A stretch of DNA of 64,000 nucleotides from Stutzerimonas stutzeri (GTDB taxonomy: Bacteria; Pseudomonadota; Gammaproteobacteria; Pseudomonadales; Pseudomonadaceae), in the NCBI RefSeq assembly GCF_018138085.1, contig NZ_CP073105.1, positions 4,836,001 through 4,900,000 of the forward strand. Reading direction: 5' to 3'. Under the pieces are notes generated by a model. It saw only the letters and a program-made list of their open reading frames with translations. It did no database searches and was not told where the DNA came from. Shown one piece after another: positions 27,060 to 35,271 of this stretch. The translations under genes were made by a program, and so were the position numbers. Within the stretch, counting starts at the first letter, position 1, and each line of letters starts with the position of its first letter.

Positions 27060-27248
27060 CTACCGATCGGCCTCTGTGCGAAGGAGCTCGTCATCCATCG
27101 TGGAAATCGACTCAGCCCGTACTGAACGAAGACCCGGCGGCTGATCTTCGGTGCGAATTCCCAACGCCATCAGCAGCGTTTCCGTGACCTCCATGAAGGA
27201 ATATCCATCGGCCCATATCTGCGTTTCACCGTTCAGCCTGTTATCCAT
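27060..27248 (-). CDS. small hypothetical protein
   Basis: A 62-residue acidic open frame starts MDNRLNGETQIWADGYSF, with GGAAGAG before the ATG, and is read toward the beta-lactamase gene. I do not recognise a family and see no membrane segment or signal. Upstream lies a strikingly AT-rich stretch (about 27345-27415) that could hold its promoter. The ribosome site and promoter support it; lack of known relatives and its size keep confidence low. Confidence 0.35.
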   Translation of the reverse strand: MDNRLNGETQIWADGYSFMEVTETLLMALGIRTEDQPPGLRSVRAESISTMDDELLRTEADR

Positions 27249-27659
27249 TCTCTTCCACGTCCTGGCTGGCGCATCCGCCCAGCCGCTGAGTTTGATTGTT
27301 GTGTTCCGCCGTACCGGCGGTAGCAACTACAGCATCGAGCGTGCCACCTCCAAAAAAGAATTTATCCTTTATTATCAATAAGTTATATTTAGACGAATAA
27401 AAGGTTCCGTTGCACTTTGCACGAACTCATGCAGCGCCTCATGCGATGTGCACGTCTGCGCTACCGAGCGCGGCCAAATGCCCGGCAGCTTGTAGGGCGT
27501 GCGCGAACCGAGACGCCGCGCTATTCAACACGATGCTGACCGTCGCCTAGGTGAGGACGGATTTGTCGGCGCTTGACGCTTTCTTCACACGGCCTTGACG
27601 GTTCCTTGATCGCGCGGGCTTTAGGCTGCGGGCCCGATTCCTCTAATAGCGCTCGCGCC
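27249..27659. other. intergenic region with an AT-rich patch
   Basis: About 410 bases without a supported gene. The part 27345-27415 (for example TTTATTATCAATAAGTTATA) is much richer in A and T than the surroundings, possibly a strong promoter or a trace of foreign DNA. Confidence 0.4.
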
Positions 27660-28490
27660 ATGTCCAACCTCCGTTCACCGCTACGTTTCGCTCGGAATCC
27701 CGTCTGCTCGCAACCAGGCGCACGTCTGCTGCTGGCCGGCGTGTTGCTCTCCATCAGCGGTATCTGCTCGGCAGCGCCCTTGGGCGAGAGCCTCCTCTCT
27801 TGGGATCACTGGGCCGACTCGGCTGGTCGTGCGGCGCGCGACAGCGGTACCTGGATGCCGCTCGCGGGTGCCGTCGTCATCGCGGCTGGTGGCTGGGACC
27901 ACCCGTGGCAGCGCTCGCTAAGCAAGCACCAGTACCTGTTCGGCGACGACGGCGAAGACGCCAGCAACCAACTGCTCAAGGCCAGCACCGTGCTCTATGC
28001 CACCAGCGTCGTGTTTGCCGCGCCCGACGATACGGCCTTTACCGACGCGCTGGACTGGAAGGCGGCGAACATCGCCACCTTCGTTGCCGGCAAGACCAGC
28101 GTCGATGAGCTGACCGGGCGACTCAAGAAAATCTCCGGGCGTGAACGCCCCGATGGGGTGGAGGACGACGCCATGCCGTCACGCCACAGCGCGACGAGCG
28201 CTGCCGAAACCGCGATGACGCGGCGCAACCTGGATTACATCGACATGAACCCGACCCTGCGCGATGCCGCCAAGATCGGTCTGCACGCCCTCGATGGGCT
28301 GACCGGGCTGGCCCGGGTAGAGGCCGATCAGCACTACCCGACCGACGTGCTGGCCGGCATCGCGCTGGGCAATTTCGTCTCCTCGTTCGCCTTCACTCTG
28401 CTGCTCGAGCGTGATGAGCCGCCCACATACCAGCTCAGCATGGTGCCCGCCCTCGACGGCTATGCGCTGCAGACCCGCATCCCCTTTTGA
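27660..28490 (+). CDS. PAP2-family phosphatase, exported
   Basis: This 276-residue protein has a signal peptide (hydrophobic stretch LLLAGVLLSISGICSAA) and a C-terminal PAP2 domain. The three acid phosphatase motifs are visible: K-x6-RP in KKISGRERP, PSRH, and R-x5-H-x3-D in RVEADQHYPTD. It probably removes phosphate from lipid or small phosphate esters on the periplasmic side. The ATG at MSNLRSPL was chosen because it lies just before the signal peptide; the longer frame has no good start. No neighbour indicates the substrate. Confidence 0.8.
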   Translation: MSNLRSPLRFARNPVCSQPGARLLLAGVLLSISGICSAAPLGESLLSWDHWADSAGRAARDSGTWMPLAGAVVIAAGGWDHPWQRSLSKHQYLFGDDGEDASNQLLKASTVLYATSVVFAAPDDTAFTDALDWKAANIATFVAGKTSVDELTGRLKKISGRERPDGVEDDAMPSRHSATSAAETAMTRRNLDYIDMNPTLRDAAKIGLHALDGLTGLARVEADQHYPTDVLAGIALGNFVSSFAFTLLLERDEPPTYQLSMVPALDGYALQTRIPF

Positions 28491-28554
28491 GAGACGCTCG
28501 GCATGCACCTGCCAGCCGCGGCGATAGGGGCACCCTCCCTGCAGCCGCTTCGGT

Positions 28555-28992
28555 TTACAGCCAACCGAGGGTGACGCCGGCGAGCAGCAGGTAGCGGCCG
28601 CCCTTGGCCAGGGTCACCAGTAGCAGGAAGCTCCACAGCGGTTCGCGCAGGGTGCCAGCGACCACCGTCAGTGGATCGCCGATGATCGGCACCCAACTCA
28701 GCAACAACGACCAGCGACCATAGCGGTGGTAGCGCTGCTGTGCCCGCTCCAGCTGCTGTTCGCTGACCGGAAACCAGCGCTTGTGGCCCAGCCGTTCGAC
28801 CATCCGACCGAGCAGCCAGTTGAGCAGCGAGCCCAGCACATTGCCAAGCGTGGCCACTGCCAACAGCATGCCCGGCGAGGCACTGCCCTTGACCAGCAAA
28901 CCGACCAGCACGGCTTCCGATTGCGCCGGTATCAGCGTGGCGGCGGCGAACGCGGCAGTGAACAGGCCGAAGTAGGCGGTCAGATCAGTCAT
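28555..28992 (-). CDS. YqaA-family inner-membrane protein
   Basis: This 145-residue membrane protein resembles YqaA, a short relative of the DedA/VTT proteins. It has FAAATLIPAQSEAVLVGLL near the N-terminus and the SWVPIIGDPLTVVAGTLR signature, followed by a terminal helix. Three to four membrane segments are likely. The biochemical role is unknown; related proteins may move lipids. It is convergent with the PAP2 gene. Confidence 0.8.
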   Translation of the reverse strand: MTDLTAYFGLFTAAFAAATLIPAQSEAVLVGLLVKGSASPGMLLAVATLGNVLGSLLNWLLGRMVERLGHKRWFPVSEQQLERAQQRYHRYGRWSLLLSWVPIIGDPLTVVAGTLREPLWSFLLLVTLAKGGRYLLLAGVTLGWL

Positions 28993-29002
28993 TCGCCGTC
29001 AA

Positions 29003-29094
29003 CCGCTCCCACGCAGCATCGATGGCGGGCTGGTCTTGTACCGGCAACGACGACGTCGAGCCCGCGTTTTGTGGGAGCGGTCTCGACCGCGAGG
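29003..29094. repeat. pair of inverted REP-type elements
   Basis: CCGCTCCCAC at 29003-29012 and GTGGGAGCGG at 29071-29080 are inverted copies of the Pseudomonas REP core. The second is followed by its own palindrome (GCGGTCTCGACCGC). A CCGGCTTGAAGCCGG hairpin follows at 29157-29171. The roughly 210 bases here hold no gene. Confidence 0.65.
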
Positions 29095-29204
29095 TTCTCA
29101 AAACCACACCGTTGCTATCTGCCCTGTAGACCAACCCAGTGCCACGTATCATGAGGCCGGCTTGAAGCCGGTCACGGGGCCTCGCGCTGGCGGCCAAATC
29201 CGAC

Positions 29205-29447
29205 TCAACGGCCCGGTTGCGGGCGAAAACCAGGCACTGCGCCAGGGCGTTCCACGTGAGCGGCCGGCTGAGTGCAGTTGAGGTCGCGAAACGGTTGGCC
29301 ATTGAGCAGCTCCCAGCCATGTCCGGGAGGGGTCTGTCGGCAGATGACGGTGCCATCGGCTTTGCTCTGCCACTGGTAATAGGGCGCGGGACCGGCTGCG
29401 GCCAGCGCAGACAGAAACAGGACGGACAGGGCAAGCAAGACACGCAT
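29205..29447 (-). CDS. small exported protein of unknown function
   Basis: An 80-residue frame begins with a clear signal peptide (MRVLLALSVLFLSALAAAG). The mature part, APYYQWQSKADGTVICRQTP and on, has two cysteines that could form a disulfide. It resembles short DUF4124-like exported proteins of pseudomonads, but I cannot assign it firmly. The ribosome site is weak, and starts three or ten codons upstream are possible. Confidence 0.6.
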   Translation of the reverse strand: MRVLLALSVLFLSALAAAGPAPYYQWQSKADGTVICRQTPPGHGWELLNGQPFRDLNCTQPAAHVERPGAVPGFRPQPGR

Positions 29448-29546
29448 GGCAGGCATTCGAAGGGGCGCTGGCGCCACTGTAACCGGATCGCCGGGCGACG
29501 CAAGCGCAACTGATCGCGGTAACCCCGTACGGCATGCAGCGCCGGT

Positions 29547-29975
29547 TCAGCGCCAGACCTTCCCGGCCTCCCGCATGAAGATTTCCACCGTTTTCGGCCC
29601 GACCCCTTCGAACTCGGCCAGCCGCTTCTCCAGGTCCCTGCGGTCCTTGCTCTGTTCGCGAAGGTTGCCCAGCTTGCCGCCGTATTCACTGTTGAGCTTG
29701 GCGCACAGCTTGAGCAGGCGTTCGGCAGTCGACTCGTCATAGCGCGTGTAATGACCCTCACCGAGCATGCGCACCAGCTCCCGCCTGCTGCAATGGCCTA
29801 GTTTGCCCGGCGTGTCGCGTCCATGTTCGTCGACGATCACCCGATAGGCTTCGGCGGCGATGTCCCGCTGGATGCGCTTGCCGAACAGGAAGCTGGCGAT
29901 GAACCACTTGAACAGCTCGCCCTCGCCCTTCTCGATATCGATTCCCAGGTCCTTGCCGCTGATCTCACTGGCCAT
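29547..29975 (-). CDS. helix-hairpin-helix DNA-binding protein (endonuclease III-like fold)
   Basis: This 142-residue soluble protein is related to the helical core of HhH-GPD DNA glycosylases. The hairpin is FEGVGPKTVEIFMREAGKVW at the C-terminus. The catalytic aspartate and Fe-S cysteines of endonuclease III are absent. Similar proteins are listed as DNA methylase or endonuclease-like without proof. It probably binds DNA; any repair activity is unproven. Confidence 0.65.
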   Translation of the reverse strand: MASEISGKDLGIDIEKGEGELFKWFIASFLFGKRIQRDIAAEAYRVIVDEHGRDTPGKLGHCSRRELVRMLGEGHYTRYDESTAERLLKLCAKLNSEYGGKLGNLREQSKDRRDLEKRLAEFEGVGPKTVEIFMREAGKVWR

Positions 29976-30352
29976 GCCGCCCCCGTTTTCTGTTGCACCG
30001 CGTCCTTACTGCGACGCCGGCGCGCCCGGCAGGTTTCTTCGCTTCGCCAAGTGACGATAAGCGGATTTCCGCCTATCACCGCGCCGGCATCGGCAGTTTT
30101 CCGCGCACCCGGAAGCCAAATGACGACGCAAGGCACGCGCCAGAGCCATCATCGCTACTGGCATGGTTCGTGCTGGTACCAACAGGCCCGATGCGATCAA
30201 CGACAAGAACAGCCGCACAGCGCACCTCTGCCTTTTCTGCCAAGGCCAACCGTGTGTGTCTCGCCCCGTCTTGTCCGTCGCCCCACAATGGCTGCGGTTG
30301 ATCGTCTATCGTCAGTTCTGCGAAACCAATAACAACGAAACGGAGAAACACC
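29976..30352. other. intergenic region upstream of the TAXI transporter
   Basis: 377 bases without a supported gene. It holds a short hairpin (GCGGATTTCCGC near 30062) and presumably the promoter of the transporter operon, for which I see no distinct boxes. Confidence 0.45.
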
Positions 30353-31306
30353 ATGAAATTGACCAAGCAACTCGGCCTGCTCGCTGCTGCCGCGGCCTTC
30401 ACCGCCAGCACCGCAGCGGTTGCCGCGCCGACCTTCATCAATATCCTGACCGGCGGCACCAGCGGCGTGTACTACCCGATCGGCGTGGCCATTTCGCAGC
30501 TGTACAGCAAAGGCATCGAGGGCTCGAAAACCTCCGTACAGGCGACCAAGGCCTCGGTGGAAAACCTCAACCTGCTGCAAGCCGGCCGTGGCGAGCTGGG
30601 CCTGGCGCTCGGCGACTCGGTCGCTGACGGCTGGAACGGCGTCGAAGACGCAGGCTTCAAGGCTCCGCTGAAGAAACTGCGCGCCATCGGTGGCGCCTAC
30701 CCGAACTACATCCAGATCGTTGCCAGCAAGGAGTCCGGCATCAAGACGCTGGCCGACCTCAAGGGCAAATCGCTTTCCGTAGGCGCACCGAAATCCGGTA
30801 CCGAACTGAACGCCCGCGCCATCCTCAAGGCCGCCGGCCTGAGCTATGAAGACATGGGCAAGGTCGAGTACCTGCCGTTCGCCGAATCCGTCGAACTGAT
30901 CAAGAACCGTCAGCTCGACGCAACCCTGCAGTCGGCCGGCCTGGGCATGGCGGCGATCCGCGACCTGTCTTCGACCATGGCGTTGAACTACGTGGAAATT
31001 CCGCAGGATGTCGTCACCAAGATCGGCAACGACGCCTACCAGGCGGCAACCATCCCGGCCGGCACCTATGACGGCCAGGATGCTGACGTACCGACCGTGG
31101 CGATCACCAACATCCTCGTGACCCACGAGGGCGTCTCGGACGACGTGGCGTATCAGATGACCAAGCTGCTGTTCGAAAACCTCGATCAGTTGAGCAAGGC
31201 TCACTCCGCGGCCAAGGACATCAAGCTGGAAAACGCTACCAAGGCGCTGCCGATCCCGCTGCATCCGGGCGCCGAGCGCTACTACAAGGAAGTCGGCGCA
31301 CTCTGA
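30353..31306 (+). CDS. TAXI-family TRAP transporter solute-binding protein
   Basis: This 317-residue periplasmic receptor has a signal peptide (LGLLAAAAAFTASTAAVAA) and the TAXI hallmark FINILTGGTSGVYYPIGVAI, then the binding lobes (VGAPKSGTELNARAILKAAG). It binds a small acid such as glutamate or 2-oxoglutarate-like compounds and passes it to the fused permease encoded next. ACGGAGAA precedes the ATG. Confidence 0.92.
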   Translation: MKLTKQLGLLAAAAAFTASTAAVAAPTFINILTGGTSGVYYPIGVAISQLYSKGIEGSKTSVQATKASVENLNLLQAGRGELGLALGDSVADGWNGVEDAGFKAPLKKLRAIGGAYPNYIQIVASKESGIKTLADLKGKSLSVGAPKSGTELNARAILKAAGLSYEDMGKVEYLPFAESVELIKNRQLDATLQSAGLGMAAIRDLSSTMALNYVEIPQDVVTKIGNDAYQAATIPAGTYDGQDADVPTVAITNILVTHEGVSDDVAYQMTKLLFENLDQLSKAHSAAKDIKLENATKALPIPLHPGAERYYKEVGAL

Positions 31307-31313
31307 GTGCGTC

Positions 31314-31335
31314 CGGAGCGGCAGCGGCCGCTCCG
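31314..31335 (+). terminator. stem-loop between binding protein and permease genes
   Basis: CGGAGCGGC and GCCGCTCCG pair around four bases, eight bases after the stop codon. There is no T-run. A second inverted repeat (GGTGGCG/CGCCACC) follows at 31341-31369. Such hairpins often protect binding-protein mRNA and lower permease expression. Confidence 0.5.
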
Positions 31336-31475
31336 ACCCCGGTGGCGAGTGCATCCCGTACGCGCCACCGGATCCCCCGAACAATTTGCAGAGATGCTAG
31401 TAAAACCAGCGTGTGTTCACGGCAGGTTTTGTTAGCAGCTCTACGCGACCACGCTTTATCAGCTCGAGGCACTTC

Positions 31476-33509
31476 ATGAGCGAATTACAACAAGAACAAG
31501 GCCTGGGCGGCAGCCCTGCCGGGTGGCCCAAGGCGCTGTTCTATGTCGCCCTGATGTTTTCCATCTACCAGATCATCATGGCGGCGTTTCATCCGGTATC
31601 GAGTCAGGTCCTGCGGGCGGGGCACGTCGGTTTCTTGCTGATGATCGTGTTCCTGAGCTTCCCCCTCCATGGCAAGGGCCGCCCCTGGCAACCCATGGCC
31701 TGGGTGCTGGCGCTGGCCGGCATGGGCACGGCGTTCTACCAGTGGTATTTCGAAGGCGACCTGATCCAGCGCTCCGGTGACCTGACCACGGCCGACTTCA
31801 TCGTCGGGGTGGTGCTCATCGTCCTCGTGTTCGAGGCCGCGCGCCGGGTGATGGGCATCGCACTGCCTATCATCTGCGCGATGTTCCTCGCCTATGGCCT
31901 GCTCGGCCAGTACCTGCCGGGTGACCTCGCGCACCGCGGCTATGGCTTCGACCAGTTGGTCAATCAGCTGGCGTTCGGCACCGAAGGCCTGTACGGCACC
32001 CCAACCTACGTGTCCGCCACCTATATCTTCCTGTTCATCCTGTTCGGTGCCTTCCTTGAACAGGCCGGCATGATCAAGCTGTTCACCGATTTCGCCATGG
32101 GCCTGTTCGGCCACAAGCTCGGCGGCCCGGCGAAGGTGTCGGTGGTGTCGTCGGCCCTGATGGGCACCATCACCGGCTCGGGTGTGGCCAACGTGGTGAC
32201 CACCGGCCAGTTCACCATCCCGCTGATGAAGCGCTTTGGTTACCGCGCCGCGTTTGCCGGCGGCGTCGAGGCGACGGCGAGCATGGGCAGCCAGATGATG
32301 CCACCCGTAATGGGCGCCGTAGCCTTCATCATGGCCGAGACGATCAACGTGCCCTTCGTCGAGGTGGCCAAGGCCGCGTTGATTCCGGCACTGCTGTATT
32401 TCGGCTCGACGTTCTGGATGGTTCACCTGGAAGCCAAGCGCGCCGACCTCAAGGGCCTTCCGAAGGATCAATGCCCGAGCGCCATGGCCGCCGTGAAAGA
32501 ACGCTGGTATCTGCTGATTCCGCTGCTGGTGCTGGTCTGGCTGCTGTTCTCCGGCCGCACGCCCATGTTCGCCGGCATCATCGGCCTGTCGCTGACCGCC
32601 ATCGTGATCCTTGGCTCGGCGATCATCCTGAAGGTCTCATCGTTCGGCTTGCGCATCGCCTTCTGGATCGCCCTGGGGCTACTTTGCGCCGCATTCTTCC
32701 AGCTGGGCATCGGGGTGATCTTCGGTGTCATCGCAGCACTGGTGGCAATCTGCTGGCTCATCAAGGGCGGCCGCGAGACCCTGCTGGTGTGCCTGCATGC
32801 ACTGGTCGAAGGCGCCCGCCATGCGGTCCCGGTGGGCATCGCCTGTGCCCTGGTTGGCGTGATCATCGGCGTGGTTTCACTGACGGGTGTGGCCTCGACC
32901 TTTGCTGGTTACATCCTGGCGGTTGGCCAGGACAACCTGTTCCTCTCGCTGATCCTGACAATGCTGACCTGCCTGGTCCTGGGCATGGGCATCCCGACGA
33001 TCCCCAACTACATCATCACCAGCTCGATCGCCGCGCCTGCGCTACTCGATCTCGGGGTGCCGCTGATCGTCTCGCATATGTTCGTCTTCTACTTCGGCAT
33101 CCTTGCCGATCTCACCCCGCCCGTGGCGCTGGCCTGCTTCGCCGCCGCGCCGATTGCCAAGGAGACCGGGCTGAAAATCAGCATGTGGGCCGTGCGGATC
33201 GCCATCGCCGGGTTCGTGGTGCCGTTCATGGCGGTCTACAACCCGGCGCTGATGCTGCAGGGCGACAGCCTGTGGATGACCGCCTATATGCTGTTCAAAG
33301 CAGCGTTCGCCATCGGCCTGTGGGGTATCGCCTCGATCGGCTATCTACAGCGGCCGTTGGCTTGGTGGGAACGTGTGCTTGGGTTCGCCGCGGGTGTGAC
33401 ATTGATCATGGCGCTGCCGGTCACCGACGAGATCGGGTTCGGTATCGGTGCCTTGCTGCTGGCCCAGCACATCGTGCGAGCCCGCCGCGCCGGGCCGGCA
33501 CTGGCATGA
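31476..33509 (+). CDS. TRAP transporter fused permease (4TM/12TM)
   Basis: This 677-residue inner-membrane protein joins the small DctQ-like part (first four helices, to about residue 140) and the large DctM-like part. It has AMFLAYGLLGQYLPG, GLFGHKLGGPAKVSVVSSAL and the conserved GSGVANVVTTGQFTIPLMKR. It works with the TAXI receptor, using the sodium or proton gradient. The ATG at MSELQQEQ has GAGG upstream. A 169 bp spacer with stem-loops separates it from the receptor gene. Confidence 0.92.
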   Translation: MSELQQEQGLGGSPAGWPKALFYVALMFSIYQIIMAAFHPVSSQVLRAGHVGFLLMIVFLSFPLHGKGRPWQPMAWVLALAGMGTAFYQWYFEGDLIQRSGDLTTADFIVGVVLIVLVFEAARRVMGIALPIICAMFLAYGLLGQYLPGDLAHRGYGFDQLVNQLAFGTEGLYGTPTYVSATYIFLFILFGAFLEQAGMIKLFTDFAMGLFGHKLGGPAKVSVVSSALMGTITGSGVANVVTTGQFTIPLMKRFGYRAAFAGGVEATASMGSQMMPPVMGAVAFIMAETINVPFVEVAKAALIPALLYFGSTFWMVHLEAKRADLKGLPKDQCPSAMAAVKERWYLLIPLLVLVWLLFSGRTPMFAGIIGLSLTAIVILGSAIILKVSSFGLRIAFWIALGLLCAAFFQLGIGVIFGVIAALVAICWLIKGGRETLLVCLHALVEGARHAVPVGIACALVGVIIGVVSLTGVASTFAGYILAVGQDNLFLSLILTMLTCLVLGMGIPTIPNYIITSSIAAPALLDLGVPLIVSHMFVFYFGILADLTPPVALACFAAAPIAKETGLKISMWAVRIAIAGFVVPFMAVYNPALMLQGDSLWMTAYMLFKAAFAIGLWGIASIGYLQRPLAWWERVLGFAAGVTLIMALPVTDEIGFGIGALLLAQHIVRARRAGPALA

Positions 33510-33907
33510 TCGGTCTCTGCCTGGGTTTGGCCGGGGTGGTGTGGGCACAGGTGCCCACAGCCCACTTCACCCTGGCCTGGACCCACACGATCGAGAAGAT
33601 CCGCTGGGAAGAAGATTACCGCGTCACGCCGGACGGGCTGCTGCTCGGTGAGGCGCGGGTCAAGGGTTCTGGTGCCGGGATGGAAATCCCCGATGGCGCC
33701 GAACTGCGTGACGGCACCTGGCACTACCAGCGCCAGCTCCCGCCGTTACAACCGCTGCGCTTGGGGCGAACCCCCGAAGCAGGGGATTTCCAACTGTGTT
33801 TCGACCAGCGTTGCCACGCGATGAGCGAATGGCTCGGCCCGCCAAAAGCGGACCGGCCCGCGCTGGAACTCTGGAGTTGCGCCGTGCAAGCGGACAGCTC
33901 CTCCTAA
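33506..33907 (+). CDS. DUF1850 exported protein, TRAP-associated
   Basis: This 133-residue protein starts inside the permease stop codon (ATGA overlap), so it is translationally coupled. A short signal-like N-terminus (MIGLCLGLAGVVWAQ) is followed by FTLAWTHTIEKIRWEEDYRV, typical of DUF1850. The family nearly always accompanies TAXI-TRAP permeases, and its job is unknown. Confidence 0.8.
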   Translation: MIGLCLGLAGVVWAQVPTAHFTLAWTHTIEKIRWEEDYRVTPDGLLLGEARVKGSGAGMEIPDGAELRDGTWHYQRQLPPLQPLRLGRTPEAGDFQLCFDQRCHAMSEWLGPPKADRPALELWSCAVQADSSS

Positions 33908-33966
33908 TCGACCTCGTCACAGCCCAGTCGCGTGGCTTGAGCCGCGCCGGGGCTGCGATGGCCGTC

Positions 33967-33992
33967 GGTGGATCGGTGAAGCGTGATCCACC
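33967..33992. repeat. REP-like hairpin after the TRAP operon
   Basis: GGTGGATC and GATCCACC pair around ten bases, followed by CTACG. Similar GTAGGGTGGAT repeats are common in pseudomonads. It lies between the convergent TRAP and PepSY genes and may serve both as a transcript end. Confidence 0.55.
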
Positions 33993-34020
33993 CTACGTGA
34001 CTCAACGTCATAGCCGTCAA

Positions 34021-35205
34021 TCAGATCGCTTGCAACGCCTCGTTGCGCTTGCTGGCCGCGATGCGCCTGGCGCGCAGCTTGCGCCACCAGATCACCACAC
34101 CGGTTGCCGAAAGCACAGCGATCGCCAGGCCGAGGACGGCGATCAGGATGCGTCCGGGCAAGCCGAGAATTCGTCCGCCATGGATCGCCGGCTGCAACAT
34201 GTAGAACTGCTCACCCAGCGTGCCCTGCCCCGGTATTTCCTGCCCCAGCAATCGACTGCCGTCACTGCCATGAAAGAACAGCCAAGCGTTGCCCTGGTCA
34301 CTGTCGTGATCACCGAAGCCGGCACCGTAGAAGTTGTACTCGAAGCTGTAATACAGCTCGCCGATCGGCTCGCTCAGGCCCAGGTCGGCCGCGTGCTGCA
34401 TGGCGAAGTCATAGGCCCGATGGAAGTCGTACCGGGTCACGCCCAGCTCGTCCTTGGGCAACTTGCCGCGCGCCGCGTAGACGCTCGGCTCCACCGGCGA
34501 GAATAGCGACACCACTGGTTTGAACACCTGTTCGGGCAGGTTCATCGCGATGCTGCTGACCGCCACCGGCGTGAGCAGCAACCACAGCCAAAGGCCGCCG
34601 GCACGATGCACGTCATGGTTGAGGCGCTGGCGCTTGATCTTCCAGGCCGTCCACCACTTGCCGAAGAACGGCCGCCCGCGAGGAAAGGTCAGCAGCAACG
34701 AGACGAAGCAGTCGAGGGTCCAGAAGATGGCCACGATGCCCATCAACCAGAGCCCCCAGTTTCCCGGCAGCGACAGGTTGTAATGAAACTCGAGCAGGAA
34801 CGGCACCAGATTCTGCCGCGAGAAACAGCACTCGCCCCAGTAGCGCGTCCCGACCGGCTCGCCGGTCACGGCGTCGAGATAGTGCACCACCGGCCGCTCT
34901 TCATACGGCTTGCCGGTCGCCGGGTCATTGCGTGGCACCATTGCCATCAACGCGGCGTGCCCCGGCTCGTCCGGGAACTCCATGTACCAGACCTGCATCC
35001 GCGGATTGGCCGCCTCGACACGATCGACCAGGATGCCCGGGGCCAGCACAGGACCGCGGCTTTCGGTGCGATAGAACTCGGGGTTCAGCCACTCGTCCAG
35101 CTCATGGTGAAAGGCCAGAACGCTCCCGGTGATGCCGGCGAGAAACAGGAACAGCGCCGTGGCCAGGCCGATATAGCGGTGCAGAAGAACGAGAATCGGG
35201 CGCAT
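34021..35205 (-). CDS. PepSY-associated transmembrane protein
   Basis: This 394-residue inner-membrane protein has four main membrane helices and two PepSY regions. The first helix (LHRYIGLATALFLFLAGITGSVLAF) is typical, and a cysteine-containing WGECCFSRQN segment lies in the periplasmic part. Such proteins follow siderophore receptor genes and are thought to help reduce ferric-siderophore complexes in the periplasm. It is 67 bp downstream of the TonB receptor gene, with a terminator hairpin between, so it gets reduced read-through or its own promoter. Confidence 0.82.
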   Translation of the reverse strand: MRPILVLLHRYIGLATALFLFLAGITGSVLAFHHELDEWLNPEFYRTESRGPVLAPGILVDRVEAANPRMQVWYMEFPDEPGHAALMAMVPRNDPATGKPYEERPVVHYLDAVTGEPVGTRYWGECCFSRQNLVPFLLEFHYNLSLPGNWGLWLMGIVAIFWTLDCFVSLLLTFPRGRPFFGKWWTAWKIKRQRLNHDVHRAGGLWLWLLLTPVAVSSIAMNLPEQVFKPVVSLFSPVEPSVYAARGKLPKDELGVTRYDFHRAYDFAMQHAADLGLSEPIGELYYSFEYNFYGAGFGDHDSDQGNAWLFFHGSDGSRLLGQEIPGQGTLGEQFYMLQPAIHGGRILGLPGRILIAVLGLAIAVLSATGVVIWWRKLRARRIAASKRNEALQAI

Positions 35206-35230
35206 CGTCGGTTTCCGTCTTTCAGATAGC

Positions 35231-35261
35231 AAAAAGCCGCCGGCCTTTTGAGCCAGCGGCT
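35231..35261 (-). terminator. terminator after the siderophore receptor gene
   Basis: On the minus strand AGCCGCTGGC pairs with GCCGGCGGCT (one mismatch) around TCAAAAG, followed by TTTTT. It lies 11 bases past the receptor stop codon. Confidence 0.75.
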
Positions 35262-35271
35262 AGTTCTTCGA

